From the NCBI GenBank assembly GCA_965221785.1, contig CBDCSR010000003.1:992001-1056000 (forward strand): DNA of 64,000 nt, written 5' to 3'. The notes beneath the pieces are model-generated. The model worked only from the letters and a program-made list of their open reading frames with translations. It was not told the origin of the DNA and made no database searches. The position numbers and the translations under genes were made by a program. Of the stretch, positions 24,825-32,894 are shown in pieces (the stretch's first letter is position 1; the number at the start of each line of letters is the position of its first letter). This DNA comes from BD2-11 sp965221785. GTDB taxonomy: Bacteria; Gemmatimonadota; Gemmatimonadetes; Longimicrobiales; Gaopeijiaceae.

Positions 24825-25610
24825 CTACTCCGGCAGTGGCGGAGAGGAGGGGACCGCCACCTCGCGCGTGGGCATGCGGCCGGCCAGGTAGGCGAGCCGG
24901 CCCGCGACCACCGCCTCCCGCATCGCGGCCGCCATGCGCACGGGGTCGCGGGCCGCGGCGATGGCGGTGTTCATGAGCACCCCGTCTACCCCCTGCTCCA
25001 TGGTGAGGCAGGCATCCGAGGCGGTGCCCACCCCGGCGTCCACGACGATGGGGACGTCGCAGCGCTCCTTTATCGCGCGCACGTAATAGGGGTTGAGCAG
25101 CCCGAGGCCGCTCCCGATGGGGCTCGCCAGGGGCATCACCGCCACGCACCCCGCGTCCTCCAGGCGAAGGGCGGTGATGAGGTCCTCGTTGGTGTAGGCC
25201 ATCACCTTGAAACCCTCCGCCACGAGCACCCGGGCGGCATCGAGGGTCGCCTGGGTATCCGGGAGCAGGGTGGTCTCGTCACCGATCACCTCCAGCTTCA
25301 GCCACTCGTTGAACCCCGCGGCCCGCGCCAGCCTTGCATAGCGGATGGCGTCGGCGGCGGTGTAGCAGCCCGCGGTGTTGGCGAGGAGGAAGAACTCCCG
25401 CGGGTCGAGGTGATGGAGGATGCCTTCCTCCCGGGTGCGGTCGAGATCCACCCGCCGCACCGCCACCGTCACCATGTCCGTGCCGCTGGCGCGGATGGCC
25501 CGCACCATGGTTTCGTTGTCGGGATACTTGCCGGTCCCCACGATCAGGCGGGAGGCGAACTCCCTGCTCCCGACCACGAACGGGGTGTCGGCGCTCGCGT
25601 GTTTCGACAT
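24825..25610 (-). CDS. thiG: Thiazole synthase ThiG
   Basis: Forms the thiazole phosphate moiety of thiamine from deoxyxylulose phosphate, dehydroglycine and the ThiS thiocarboxylate. I use the ATG at 25610, which has GAGG five bases upstream, giving 261 residues; an upstream ATG at 25655 lacks a binding site. The Schiff-base lysine is Lys105 in WLKLEVIGD. NTAGCYTA, MPLASPIGSG and VDAGVGTASDA are the conserved phosphate-binding and barrel motifs. It follows the TenI-ThiS gene on the same strand after a 131-base gap that contains two direct repeats, so it may have its own regulation. Confidence 0.95.
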   Translation of the reverse strand: MSKHASADTPFVVGSREFASRLIVGTGKYPDNETMVRAIRASGTDMVTVAVRRVDLDRTREEGILHHLDPREFFLLANTAGCYTAADAIRYARLARAAGFNEWLKLEVIGDETTLLPDTQATLDAARVLVAEGFKVMAYTNEDLITALRLEDAGCVAVMPLASPIGSGLGLLNPYYVRAIKERCDVPIVVDAGVGTASDACLTMEQGVDGVLMNTAIAAARDPVRMAAAMREAVVAGRLAYLAGRMPTREVAVPSSPPLPE

Positions 25611-25637
25611 CACCGCCTCTTCGCTCCGTCCGCCGTG

Positions 25638-25671
25638 ACTGTTATCTACTGACATATACTGTTATCTGCTG
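25638..25671 (-). repeat. Pair of 14-bp direct repeats before thiG
   Basis: On the plus strand, ACTGTTATCTACTG at 25638-25651 and ACTGTTATCTGCTG at 25658-25671 differ at one base and are spaced 20 bases start to start, about two helical turns. A partial copy (GTTATC) follows at 25673. They lie 28 to 61 bases upstream of the thiG ATG, in an AT-richer patch than its surroundings. This layout suits a dimeric regulator binding one face of DNA. No TPP riboswitch consensus is visible. Confidence 0.5.
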
Positions 25672-25741
25672 GGTTATCGGGCTTCGGCGGGGTCAGGGGC
25701 GTCCAACCCCGCTCGCCGCGACCTGCCGGCCACAGGAAGCA

Positions 25742-26587
25742 TCACCCGCCGCCCACGAAGTGGACCAGCTCCAGCTGGTCGCCCTCGCTCAGATGCACCG
25801 TGGCGTAGCTCTCGCGGGTGAGGATTTCCCGGTTGCATTCGACGACCACCATCCCGGGGACCAGGCCCAACTCGTCGAGGAGGCCGGACACGGTGATGTC
25901 CGCGGCCACCTCTCGTGCCTTTCCGTTCAGGCGGATGGTCACCTTGCCGTCCATTCCGGTGATCTTCCCCTCCTCGGGCCACGAATCCAGAAAACGCGTC
26001 ACACCATCCCCTGGCGATGGCGCGTCCCACACGGCGCGGATCACCGCCACTCCGCGGGCGCCGGCGGCGAGCACCTGTGGCGCCCGTGCTGCGGTGATGC
26101 CGCCGATGCCCACCACGGGGGCGCGGCTCGCGGCCGCGACGGCCCGTACCACGTCGATTCCGCCCGGCGCGATCCCCGCGTGGGAGGGGGTCGCGAACAC
26201 GGCTCCCGCAAAAAGATAATCGATCCGGCCGTCATCCCCACCGGCCTCGGCGGCCGAGTGGACCGAACAGCCTACATGGGCATCCGGTCCGAGAAGGCGG
26301 CGGGCGACCGACGCGGGCATCGACCGGCCGCCGAGGTGAACCCGGTTGATGCCCAGCACCAGGGCCACGTCCACGCGGTCGTTGACCACCAGCCAGCCGC
26401 CGGTGCGGAGCGCGGGGCGGAGCAGGTCGGCGGCGGCCCCGTAGAGCGCACGCCCCGAGGTGCGCGGCCCGCGCACATGGAGGGCGACCCGCGCCCCGCC
26501 CGCCTCGAGCACCTCCAGAGCGGCCGCCGGAAAGTCCGTCCGCGCCAGGATGCGGTCGTCGGTGACGACGTGCAGCCGCGGCATCAT
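25742..26587 (-). CDS. TenI/ThiE-family protein fused to sulfur carrier ThiS
   Basis: 281 residues from the ATG at 26587, overlapping the fmt stop as ATGA. Residues 1-205 form a TIM barrel of the thiamine phosphate synthase/TenI family (VVNDRVDVALVLGINRVHLGG, APVVGIGGI, GVAVIRAV). The catalytic region SVHS at 108-111, with His110, and LHVRGPRTSGR in place of the Q-x-R-E-K of ThiE both point to TenI, the thiazole tautomerase. Residues 212-281 are a complete ThiS (GKVTIRLNGKAREV ... QLELVHFVGGG) with a C-terminal glycine run for thiocarboxylate formation. An internal ATG at 25954 could also yield free ThiS. ThiE activity cannot be excluded without tests. Confidence 0.85.
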   Translation of the reverse strand: MMPRLHVVTDDRILARTDFPAAALEVLEAGGARVALHVRGPRTSGRALYGAAADLLRPALRTGGWLVVNDRVDVALVLGINRVHLGGRSMPASVARRLLGPDAHVGCSVHSAAEAGGDDGRIDYLFAGAVFATPSHAGIAPGGIDVVRAVAAASRAPVVGIGGITAARAPQVLAAGARGVAVIRAVWDAPSPGDGVTRFLDSWPEEGKITGMDGKVTIRLNGKAREVAADITVSGLLDELGLVPGMVVVECNREILTRESYATVHLSEGDQLELVHFVGGG

Positions 26588-27531
26588 CGCAACCGCTGCC
26601 CCGGGCGGGCCGCCCGGCCCAGCAGCCAGTCCCGGGCGGGCATGCGCCGTTTGCCGGCAGGCTGCACCTCGCCCACCTCTACCGAGCCCTCCCCGGTCGC
26701 GACGCGGAACCCGTGGCCGGGGTCCGCCGCGATCACGGTGCCGGGCCCTGGCCCCTCTCCTCCCGGAGGCGCATCGCCCTCGACCACATGCGGGCGAAAG
26801 AGCTTGAGGGGGCTGCCGTCCAGCTCGCTCCACGCTCCGGGCACTGCGTCCATGGCGCGCATCCAGCGTGCCACCTTCTCTGCGGGCCGAGCCCACTCCA
26901 CCCGGGCGTCCCGCCGGGAGAGACGGGGCGCGAAGGTGGCACGCGCATGGTCCTGGGGGTGCTCTTCGAGCGCGCCTTCCTCCATCATCCGCAGGGCGCG
27001 CACCAGCCCGCTACCGCCCATCCGCGCGAGCCGCTCGTAGAGTTCGCTCGCCGTCTCGTCCCGGACGATGTCCGTCCTCTCCTGGTGCAGGACGGGACCC
27101 GCGTCCATGGCCTTCACCATGCGCATGATCGTGACCCCGGTGACCGGGTGGCCGCGCGCGATGGCCCAGTGCACCGGAGCCGCGCCTCTCAGCTCGGGGA
27201 GCAGGGACGCGTGCACGTTGATCGACCCCAGGGCGGGGAGCTCCAGCGCCTCCCGGATCAGGAAGTGCCCATAGGCGGCGACCACGGAGAGGTCGGGCCG
27301 GAGGGCCCGCATGCGCGCCAGGAAGGCCGGGCGGTCCGGGCGTTCGGGGGTGAAGACCGGGTATTCCGCGGCGAGGGCGGCCTCCTTCACGGGAGTGGAC
27401 CGGGGGCGCCGTCCCCGGCCGGCGCGGCGGTCGGGTTGCGTTACCACGCCAACGATCTCATGCCCCGCATCCGCCAGGCTTCGGAGGGAGGGAAGGGCGT
27501 AGGTTGCCGTTCCCCAGAAGAGAACCCTCAC
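26584..27531 (-). CDS. fmt: Methionyl-tRNA formyltransferase
   Basis: Formylates initiator Met-tRNA using 10-formyl-tetrahydrofolate. 315 residues from a GTG at 27531 that overlaps the def stop as GTGA. The N-terminal Rossmann-like domain begins RVLFWGTATYALPSL. Catalytic residues Asn105 and His107 (SINVHASLLPELRGAAP) and Asp143 (AMDAGPVL) align with the family triad. A C-terminal OB-like tRNA-binding domain follows from about 205. The def-fmt pairing is very common, since deformylase removes the group that Fmt adds. Confidence 0.95.
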   Translation of the reverse strand: MRVLFWGTATYALPSLRSLADAGHEIVGVVTQPDRRAGRGRRPRSTPVKEAALAAEYPVFTPERPDRPAFLARMRALRPDLSVVAAYGHFLIREALELPALGSINVHASLLPELRGAAPVHWAIARGHPVTGVTIMRMVKAMDAGPVLHQERTDIVRDETASELYERLARMGGSGLVRALRMMEEGALEEHPQDHARATFAPRLSRRDARVEWARPAEKVARWMRAMDAVPGAWSELDGSPLKLFRPHVVEGDAPPGGEGPGPGTVIAADPGHGFRVATGEGSVEVGEVQPAGKRRMPARDWLLGRAARPGQRLR

Positions 27532-28046
27532 GGCTCCGCGGCTTCGGCCTGCAGCCTTCTCCACTTCTTGACCAGCAACTGCCGCTTGAGGGGACTCAGC
27601 CGATCGATGAAGAGCACCCCGTCCAGGTGGTCGATCTCGTGCTGCAGGGCGCGCGCGAAGAGGCCCTCCGCCTCGAGCCGCACACCCCGGCCCTCCGGGT
27701 CCTTGCCGTCCACAACGACCGATACCGGCCGTCGCACGATGGCTTCCACCCCGGGAATGCTCAGGCACCCCTCCGTCTGCTTGTCCTTCTTCGCCGCCCG
27801 GCTCGCCAGCCGGGGATTCACCAGCGCCACGGGGTTCGACTCGCCGGATTCCTCCTCCACGTCCAGCACGATGACCCGCCGGGAGATGCCGACCTGCGGC
27901 GCGGCCAGCCCGATGCCCTTCGCGTCGTACATGGTCTCGAACATGTCGCGCACCAGCGCGCGCACCTCGTCATCGATGTCGTCGACCGGGTCCGCCGGAC
28001 GCCGCAACGCCTCGCTGCCGTACAGCTCGATCCTGCGCAGTGCCAT
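27528..28046 (-). CDS. def: Peptide deformylase
   Basis: Metalloenzyme that removes the formyl group from nascent chains. 172 residues from the ATG at 28046. The three motifs are complete: GIGLAAPQVG (44-53), EGCLSIPG with metal ligand Cys94, and QHEIDHLDG with His136, Glu137 and His140. The C-terminal tail (LSPLKRQLLVKKWRRLQAEAAEP) is helical, as in type I enzymes. It sits 12 bases after yajC and is translationally coupled to fmt. Confidence 0.96.
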   Translation of the reverse strand: MALRRIELYGSEALRRPADPVDDIDDEVRALVRDMFETMYDAKGIGLAAPQVGISRRVIVLDVEEESGESNPVALVNPRLASRAAKKDKQTEGCLSIPGVEAIVRRPVSVVVDGKDPEGRGVRLEAEGLFARALQHEIDHLDGVLFIDRLSPLKRQLLVKKWRRLQAEAAEP

Positions 28047-28058
28047 CCAGGGGTACGG

Positions 28059-28400
28059 TCAGGAGTCCCGCGGGTTTGTGAGCGCGGCGATCTTGGAGCG
28101 CTCGATCACGATGCGGGTGTTCTCCGCCGTCACGATGGTGAGATGCTGCTCCTGAGCGTGAATCACCTTGCCCACGATCCCGCCCGCGGTCACCACCCTG
28201 TCCCCCTTCTTGAGCGCCGCCACCATTTCGCGGTGGCGCTTCTGCTCCTTGCGCTGTGGCCGGATCAGCAGGAAGTAGAAGATCGCGATGATCGCGATCA
28301 GCTGGATGAAGAAGACAAAGCCGCCTCCCCCGCCCTGGGGCACCCCCGGAAGGGGTGCCGGCACGAGCGGCCGGGTCGATATCGCGATCCAGAGTGCCAA
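28059..28400 (-). CDS. yajC: Preprotein translocase subunit YajC
   Basis: Small inner-membrane accessory subunit of the SecDF-YajC complex. 113 residues from a TTG at 28400, eight bases after GGAGG; no ATG or GTG is suitably placed. A Pro/Gly-rich N-terminus leads into one membrane helix (FVFFIQLIAIIAIFYFLLI), directly followed by RPQRKEQKRHREM and the conserved soluble motif LKKGDRVVTAGGIVGKV. The tgt-yajC order is widely conserved. secD and secF, which often follow, are absent here and def comes next instead. Confidence 0.92.
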   Translation of the reverse strand: MALWIAISTRPLVPAPLPGVPQGGGGGFVFFIQLIAIIAIFYFLLIRPQRKEQKRHREMVAALKKGDRVVTAGGIVGKVIHAQEQHLTIVTAENTRIVIERSKIAALTNPRDS

Positions 28401-28422
28401 GATCCGTTCCTCCGATGATGCG

Positions 28423-28437
28423 CCGGCCCTTGGCCGG
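28423..28437 (-). terminator. Short GC hairpin between tgt and yajC
   Basis: Perfect 6-bp inverted repeat CCGGCC and GGCCGG with a 3-base loop in the 48-base gap after the tgt stop. There is no U-tract, so it may attenuate rather than end transcription into yajC. Confidence 0.3.
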
Positions 28438-28448
28438 TGGTTGATGTT

Positions 28449-29609
28449 CTATTTCTTCGCCCGCGCACTACGATACCGGAGCAGCCATTCCGCGCGCCAC
28501 ATCGGGAAGGAGCCATCGATGATCCGGCGTCGGGCCTCGCTCGCCAGCCGCACCAGAAAACTCAGGTTGTGGATGGAGATCAGCCGCTGCGCCAGCCCCT
28601 CCCCCGCGACCAGCAGATGGCGCAGGTATGCGCGATCGAACCTGCGGCAAGTATAGCACGTGCACCCGGGATCGAGAGGATCCGGGTCCGTCCGGAAACG
28701 GGCGCCCTTCACGTTCACCTGGCCCTCGCCGGAGGTCCACGCGGTGCCATGGCGCGCGTTGCGGGTGGGCGCCACGCAGTCGAAGAGATCGCATCCGCGC
28801 GCGATCGCTTCCAGCAGGTCATCGGGGTAGCCGACCCCCATCAGGTAGCGCGGACGGCTGCCCGGCAGTTCGCCGTCCAGCAGCTCCAGAATGCGCCACA
28901 TGTCCTCCTTGTTCTCCCCGACGCTGAGCCCTCCGATCCCGAAGCCGTGCCAGTCCGCAATGCCTCGCGCGCCGGTCGCGCACGCACGCCGCAGATCTTC
29001 GAAGACACCGCCCTGCAGGACCGGGAAGAGCGCCTGAGCGGGCGCCTGCTCCGTGCTGGTTGCCCGAAAGCGCCGCGCGCACCGCTCCAGCCAGGCGAGG
29101 GTGCGCCGGTTGGCCCGCGCGACGGACGGATGGTCGGCGTCGCCGGGCGGACATTCGTCGAACGCCATGATGATGTCCGCGCCCAGGGCGCGCTGGACGT
29201 CGATGACGCTTTCGGGCGTGAAGTGGTGGCGGGACCCGTCGATGTGGCTCTGGAAGACGACGCCATCGTCGTGGATGCGGTTGATTCGGCTCAGGGAGAA
29301 GACCTGAAACCCGCCCGAGTCGGTCAGGATGGGGCCCGGCCAGCGCATGAAGGCGTGGAGGCCCCCCAGCTCACGCACCACCTCGGCTCCCGGACGCAGG
29401 TAGAGGTGGTAGGTGTTGGCCAGCACCATGCGCGCCCCGAGGTCCCGGAGTTCCTCCGGGGTCAGCATTTTCACGTTGGCGAGGGTGCCGACGGGCATGA
29501 AGGCGGGAGTCTCGATGTGCCCGTGGGGGGTGGAGAACACCCCGGCACGGGCGTGGTCGACGCGGCCATCGACGGTGAAGGAGAAGGCCGAAGCCACGTC
29601 GTCGCTCAC
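28449..29609 (-). CDS. tgt: Queuine/preQ1 tRNA-guanine transglycosylase
   Basis: Exchanges guanine-34 of GUN tRNAs for preQ1. 386 residues from a GTG at 29609 that overlaps the queA stop as GTGA. Conserved parts include ANTYHLYLRPG, the general-base Asp97 in TDSGGFQVFSL, FDECPPGD, the nucleophile region GCDLFDCVAPTRNARHG, and the zinc site CTCYTCRRFDRAYLRHL. Length and motifs are normal for the bacterial enzyme. It works directly before QueA, whose gene is immediately upstream. Confidence 0.96.
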   Translation of the reverse strand: MSDDVASAFSFTVDGRVDHARAGVFSTPHGHIETPAFMPVGTLANVKMLTPEELRDLGARMVLANTYHLYLRPGAEVVRELGGLHAFMRWPGPILTDSGGFQVFSLSRINRIHDDGVVFQSHIDGSRHHFTPESVIDVQRALGADIIMAFDECPPGDADHPSVARANRRTLAWLERCARRFRATSTEQAPAQALFPVLQGGVFEDLRRACATGARGIADWHGFGIGGLSVGENKEDMWRILELLDGELPGSRPRYLMGVGYPDDLLEAIARGCDLFDCVAPTRNARHGTAWTSGEGQVNVKGARFRTDPDPLDPGCTCYTCRRFDRAYLRHLLVAGEGLAQRLISIHNLSFLVRLASEARRRIIDGSFPMWRAEWLLRYRSARAKK

Positions 29610-30715
29610 GAAATCACCATCGCGTCGCCGTAGGAGTAGAACCGATACCCCTGGTCGATGGCTTCGCGATACGCGTCCATGGTGCGCTCATGGCCGGCGA
29701 AGGCGGCGACCAGCATGAGCAGGGTCGAACGGGGCAGATGGAAATTGGTGATCAGCGCGTCGACGACCTGGAAGTCGAAGGGCGGGCGGATGAAGAGATC
29801 GGTCGTGCCGCACCCGGCCCGCACCCGGCCCGTCCCGTCGGCCGCGCTCTCCAGCGTCCGCACCACCGTGGTGCCAACCGCCCACACCCGCCCCCCGCCG
29901 GCGCGCGCCGCCGCGACCCGCCGGGCGGCCTCGCGGGGGATGCGGTAGCGTTCCTCTCCGGGACCTCGCGGGTCGCCGCCGGGAGGGCCTGCCGGGCGGA
30001 AGGTCGCCACCCCCACGTGCAGGGTGACGCGCGCGATGCGCACCCCGCCCGCCTCCAGCGCGTCCATGAGCTCGCGGGTGAAGTGGAGGCCCGCCGTGGG
30101 GGCGGCCACCGAACCCGGCGTGCGCGCGTAAACGGTCTGGTAGCGCGCACGATCCACCGGTTCGTCCCGGCGGCGCAGGTAGGGGGGCAGCGGCACGCGG
30201 CCGTGGCGCTCGAGCGCCTCATCGACCGTCAGCGGGGTCTCGACGCGCACGATGCGCCCGTGGTCGGGGGTCGAGTCGAGGATGTGGACCACCAGGTCGG
30301 GAGCGACCTCCACGGTGCGCCCGGGCTTGAGCTTGCCGCCGGGCCGCACCAGCGCCTCCCACAGGCGGCTGTCCGCACGGCGCGCGCGCCCTTCGCGTGC
30401 GGTCCCGTCCGTGCCGGTCGCCTCCGACGGGTGCTCCTCCCCCAGCGGCCGCAGCAGGAGCACCTCGGCACGCGCGCCGGTCGGCTTGGCTCCCAGCAGG
30501 CGCACGGGGAGCACCCGCGACTCGTTCACCACCAGGACATCGCCGGCGCGCATAAGGCCGGGCAGATCGCGGAACACCCGATGCTCGAAGGGTCCCCCGG
30601 ACCTGGGCGCCACCAGCAGGCGGCTCTGGTCGCGCCGCGCTGCCGGGTAGCGCGCGATGCGGTCTTCGGGGAGGTGGTAGCCGAAGTCCTGGATGGCGTC
30701 GCGTCCGGCCTTCAT
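29606..30715 (-). CDS. queA: S-adenosylmethionine:tRNA ribosyltransferase-isomerase QueA
   Basis: Adds the epoxycyclopentanediol group from SAM to preQ1-tRNA, making epoxyqueuosine. 369 residues from the ATG at 30715, overlapping the ruvB stop as ATGA. Typical segments are FGYHLPEDRIARYPAARRD, GDVLVVNESRVLPVRLLG, TAGLHFTRELMDALEAGGV, VTLHVGVATFRP and ITNFHLPRSTLLMLVAAFAG. The loop around residues 92-118 (GEEHPSEATGTDGTAREGRA) is a slightly expanded, low-complexity insertion. The ruvCAB-queA-tgt-yajC order is a well conserved bacterial neighbourhood. Confidence 0.96.
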   Translation of the reverse strand: MKAGRDAIQDFGYHLPEDRIARYPAARRDQSRLLVAPRSGGPFEHRVFRDLPGLMRAGDVLVVNESRVLPVRLLGAKPTGARAEVLLLRPLGEEHPSEATGTDGTAREGRARRADSRLWEALVRPGGKLKPGRTVEVAPDLVVHILDSTPDHGRIVRVETPLTVDEALERHGRVPLPPYLRRRDEPVDRARYQTVYARTPGSVAAPTAGLHFTRELMDALEAGGVRIARVTLHVGVATFRPAGPPGGDPRGPGEERYRIPREAARRVAAARAGGGRVWAVGTTVVRTLESAADGTGRVRAGCGTTDLFIRPPFDFQVVDALITNFHLPRSTLLMLVAAFAGHERTMDAYREAIDQGYRFYSYGDAMVIS

Positions 30716-31776
30716 GACCGGAAGAGCGACGACTGGCCATGTCCGCCCGCTCCCGGGTCCGACCGCCCCTCCCTCCCGGCCGATGGATGGCCGAACCGCC
30801 GGTGGGCGCGCTCGGTGGTCTTGCGCCCGCGCGGGGTGCGCTCCAGAAAGCCGTTCTGGATCAGAAACGGCTCGTAGACCTCCTCCAGCGTCCCCTCGTC
30901 CTCGCTCAGCGCCACCGCCAGGGAGGCCAGCCCCACGGGGCCCCCGCCGAACTTTTCGATGATGGTGCGCAGCACGCGCGCATCCATCTCGTCCATCCCG
31001 TACTCGTCCACCTCGAGCAGCCGGAGCCCCGCGCGCGCAACCTCGCCGCTGATCACGCTGTCAGCGCGTACCTCGGCGTAGTCGCGCAGCCGCCGCAGTA
31101 GCCGGTTGGCCACCCGGGGGGTGCCCCGAGCCCGACGCGCCAGCTCGAAGGTGCCCTCTTCCGTCGTGTCCACCCCCAGGATCTCCGCGCTCCGCTGAAC
31201 TACCCGGGTCAACTCCTCGGGCCGGTAGAAATCGAGCCGCTCGACCATCCCGAAGCGCGCGCGCATCGGTTCCGTGAGCAGCCCGAAGCGGGTCGTGGCG
31301 CCCACCAGGGTGAAGCGCTCGATCTGCATGGTGACGGTGCGCGCCGCCGGTCCGTCGGAGAGCCGGATCTCCACGCGGAAATCCTCCATGGCGGGATAGA
31401 GGAATTCCTCGACGATGGGACGCAGCCGGTGGATCTCGTCGATGAAGAGGATGTCCCGGGCGTTCAGGTTGGTGAGGACGCTCACCAGGTCTCCCGGCTT
31501 CTCCAGCACCGGCCCGGACGTCATCTTGACCCCGACCCCCATTTCGGAGGCGAGCAGCAGCGCCAGGGTGGTCTTGCCGAGTCCGGGCGGACCGTGGAAG
31601 AGCAGGTGGTCGAGCGCGTCGCCCCGCCTGCGTGCGGCCGCGATCGCGATCGAGAGCGTCTCCCGGACCTTCGCCTGGCCGATGAAGTCCGCCAGGCTGC
31701 CCGGGCGAAGGGACCGCTCCCCGGCACCCTCCCCGGAGAGCTCCCGGGGCGTGGTGACGTCGTAGCGATCCGTCAT
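30712..31776 (-). CDS. ruvB: Holliday junction branch migration helicase RuvB
   Basis: AAA+ motor that drives branch migration with RuvA. 354 residues from the ATG at 31776, overlapping the ruvA stop as ATGA. Walker A is GPPGLGKT at 62-69, Walker B DILFIDEIHRL, sensor 1 GATTRFG, and the arginine-finger/sensor 2 region RGTPRVANRLLRRLRD. The C-terminal winged helix includes GFLERTPRGRK. A hydrophilic tail of about 20 residues (GREGRSDPGAGGHG) extends beyond the usual end. Confidence 0.97.
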   Translation of the reverse strand: MTDRYDVTTPRELSGEGAGERSLRPGSLADFIGQAKVRETLSIAIAAARRRGDALDHLLFHGPPGLGKTTLALLLASEMGVGVKMTSGPVLEKPGDLVSVLTNLNARDILFIDEIHRLRPIVEEFLYPAMEDFRVEIRLSDGPAARTVTMQIERFTLVGATTRFGLLTEPMRARFGMVERLDFYRPEELTRVVQRSAEILGVDTTEEGTFELARRARGTPRVANRLLRRLRDYAEVRADSVISGEVARAGLRLLEVDEYGMDEMDARVLRTIIEKFGGGPVGLASLAVALSEDEGTLEEVYEPFLIQNGFLERTPRGRKTTERAHRRFGHPSAGREGRSDPGAGGHGQSSLFRS

Positions 31777-32372
31777 CGGCTGATGCGCTCCAGCGCCCGT
31801 CGGATCAGTTCCTCGGTTTTCATCTCATCTTCCGCCTCGCCGGCGTTCACCACGCCGCGCACCGCTTCGTCCGCCTGCGCGAAGGAGTATCCCAGAGCCA
31901 CCAGGGCGTTGACCGCTTCGCGCGCGCCGCGAGGCGCCGCCGCGCCGCTGTCCGGAGTCAGCGCGAGGTCGCGCACCTTGTCGCTCAGCCTCAGGATGAG
32001 CAATTCGGCCGTCTTTTTTCCCACCCCGCTCACGCGGGTGAGCACGGCTGTCTCCTTGTTGGCCAGAGCCTGTGCCAGACGCCGGGCGGAGTACGTCGAG
32101 AGCATCTCGCGCGCCAGCTTGGCTCCGACCCCGGTCGTCCCCAGCAGGCGCTGGAACATGTCGCGCTCGTGGGTCTCCAGGAAGCCGTACAGGGCGACCG
32201 AATCGTCGCGTACAACCTGTACCGTACGCAGCCGCACCTGCGAGCCCGGGCGCGGCAGGCGCCCCGCCACCGTGGACGGCACCTGAACCTCGTACACGAC
32301 GCCGCCCGCGGTCTCCACTTCGACCGAATCCATGTCCTGCTCGAGCAGAACCCCGTGCAGCCGGCTGATCAC
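31773..32372 (-). CDS. ruvA: Holliday junction branch migration protein RuvA
   Basis: Binds four-way junctions as a tetramer and loads RuvB. 199 residues from a GTG at 32372 that overlaps the ruvC stop as GTGA. The N-terminal OB fold starts VISRLHGVLLEQ, followed by helix-hairpin-helix motifs (LLGTTGVGAKLAREML and LTRVSGVGKKTAELLILRL). The C-terminal RuvB-contact domain (REAVNALVALGYSFAQADEAV) is present. The length is typical. Confidence 0.95.
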   Translation of the reverse strand: MISRLHGVLLEQDMDSVEVETAGGVVYEVQVPSTVAGRLPRPGSQVRLRTVQVVRDDSVALYGFLETHERDMFQRLLGTTGVGAKLAREMLSTYSARRLAQALANKETAVLTRVSGVGKKTAELLILRLSDKVRDLALTPDSGAAAPRGAREAVNALVALGYSFAQADEAVRGVVNAGEAEDEMKTEELIRRALERISR

Positions 32373-32869
32373 CCGGGCCGGTCTCCGATCAGGCAGTGGC
32401 AGAGCGCGACCGCCACCCCGTCGGCAGCATCGTCGGGCGCCGGCGCGGAGGCCAGCCGCAGATGTGTCTTGACCATGAACCCCACCTGTTCCTTCGTGGC
32501 CCGGCCGGTGCCGACGACCGCGCTCTTGATCGCGGTCGGCGAGTACTCGGCAATCTGGATCCCGGCGAGCGCGCCCGCCAACAGGACGGCGCCCCGTGCA
32601 TGGCCGAGCGTCAGCGCGCTCTGCGGGTTCTTCCCCTGGAACACCTTTTCGACGGAGAGCACGCAGGGCTCGAAGCGCTCGATGATCGACTGCAGCGCCT
32701 CGAAGATATGGCGGATGCGGTCCGCAAGCGGGCGCCGGGGCCGGGTGCGCACCACCCCGCACTCGAGCAGCGACAACCTGCGGTCCCCACTGGCGACCAC
32801 CCCGTAGCCGGTGCGCGCCGTGCCCGGATCCACCCCGAGCACGATCAGCGTCCCGTCCGGCGCCTTCAC
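32369..32869 (-). CDS. ruvC: Crossover junction endodeoxyribonuclease RuvC
   Basis: Resolves Holliday junctions by paired nicks. 166 residues from a GTG at 32869. The RNase H-like fold begins VLGVDPGTARTGYGVV with the first catalytic Asp. The second acidic residue is in LSVEKVFQGKN, and the final pair is in APAPDDAADGVAVALCH. It overlaps ruvA by four bases and lies 25 bases after the YebC-family gene, making yebC-ruvC-ruvA-ruvB one unit, as in many bacteria. Confidence 0.95.
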   Translation of the reverse strand: MKAPDGTLIVLGVDPGTARTGYGVVASGDRRLSLLECGVVRTRPRRPLADRIRHIFEALQSIIERFEPCVLSVEKVFQGKNPQSALTLGHARGAVLLAGALAGIQIAEYSPTAIKSAVVGTGRATKEQVGFMVKTHLRLASAPAPDDAADGVAVALCHCLIGDRPG

Positions 32870-32894
32870 CGTCCGCTTCGCGGCCGGCCGACCC

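Noticed and set aside
25656..25741. TPP riboswitch before thiG
   Set aside because: None of the conserved thi-box segments is visible in the 131-base gap; only the direct repeats stand out.
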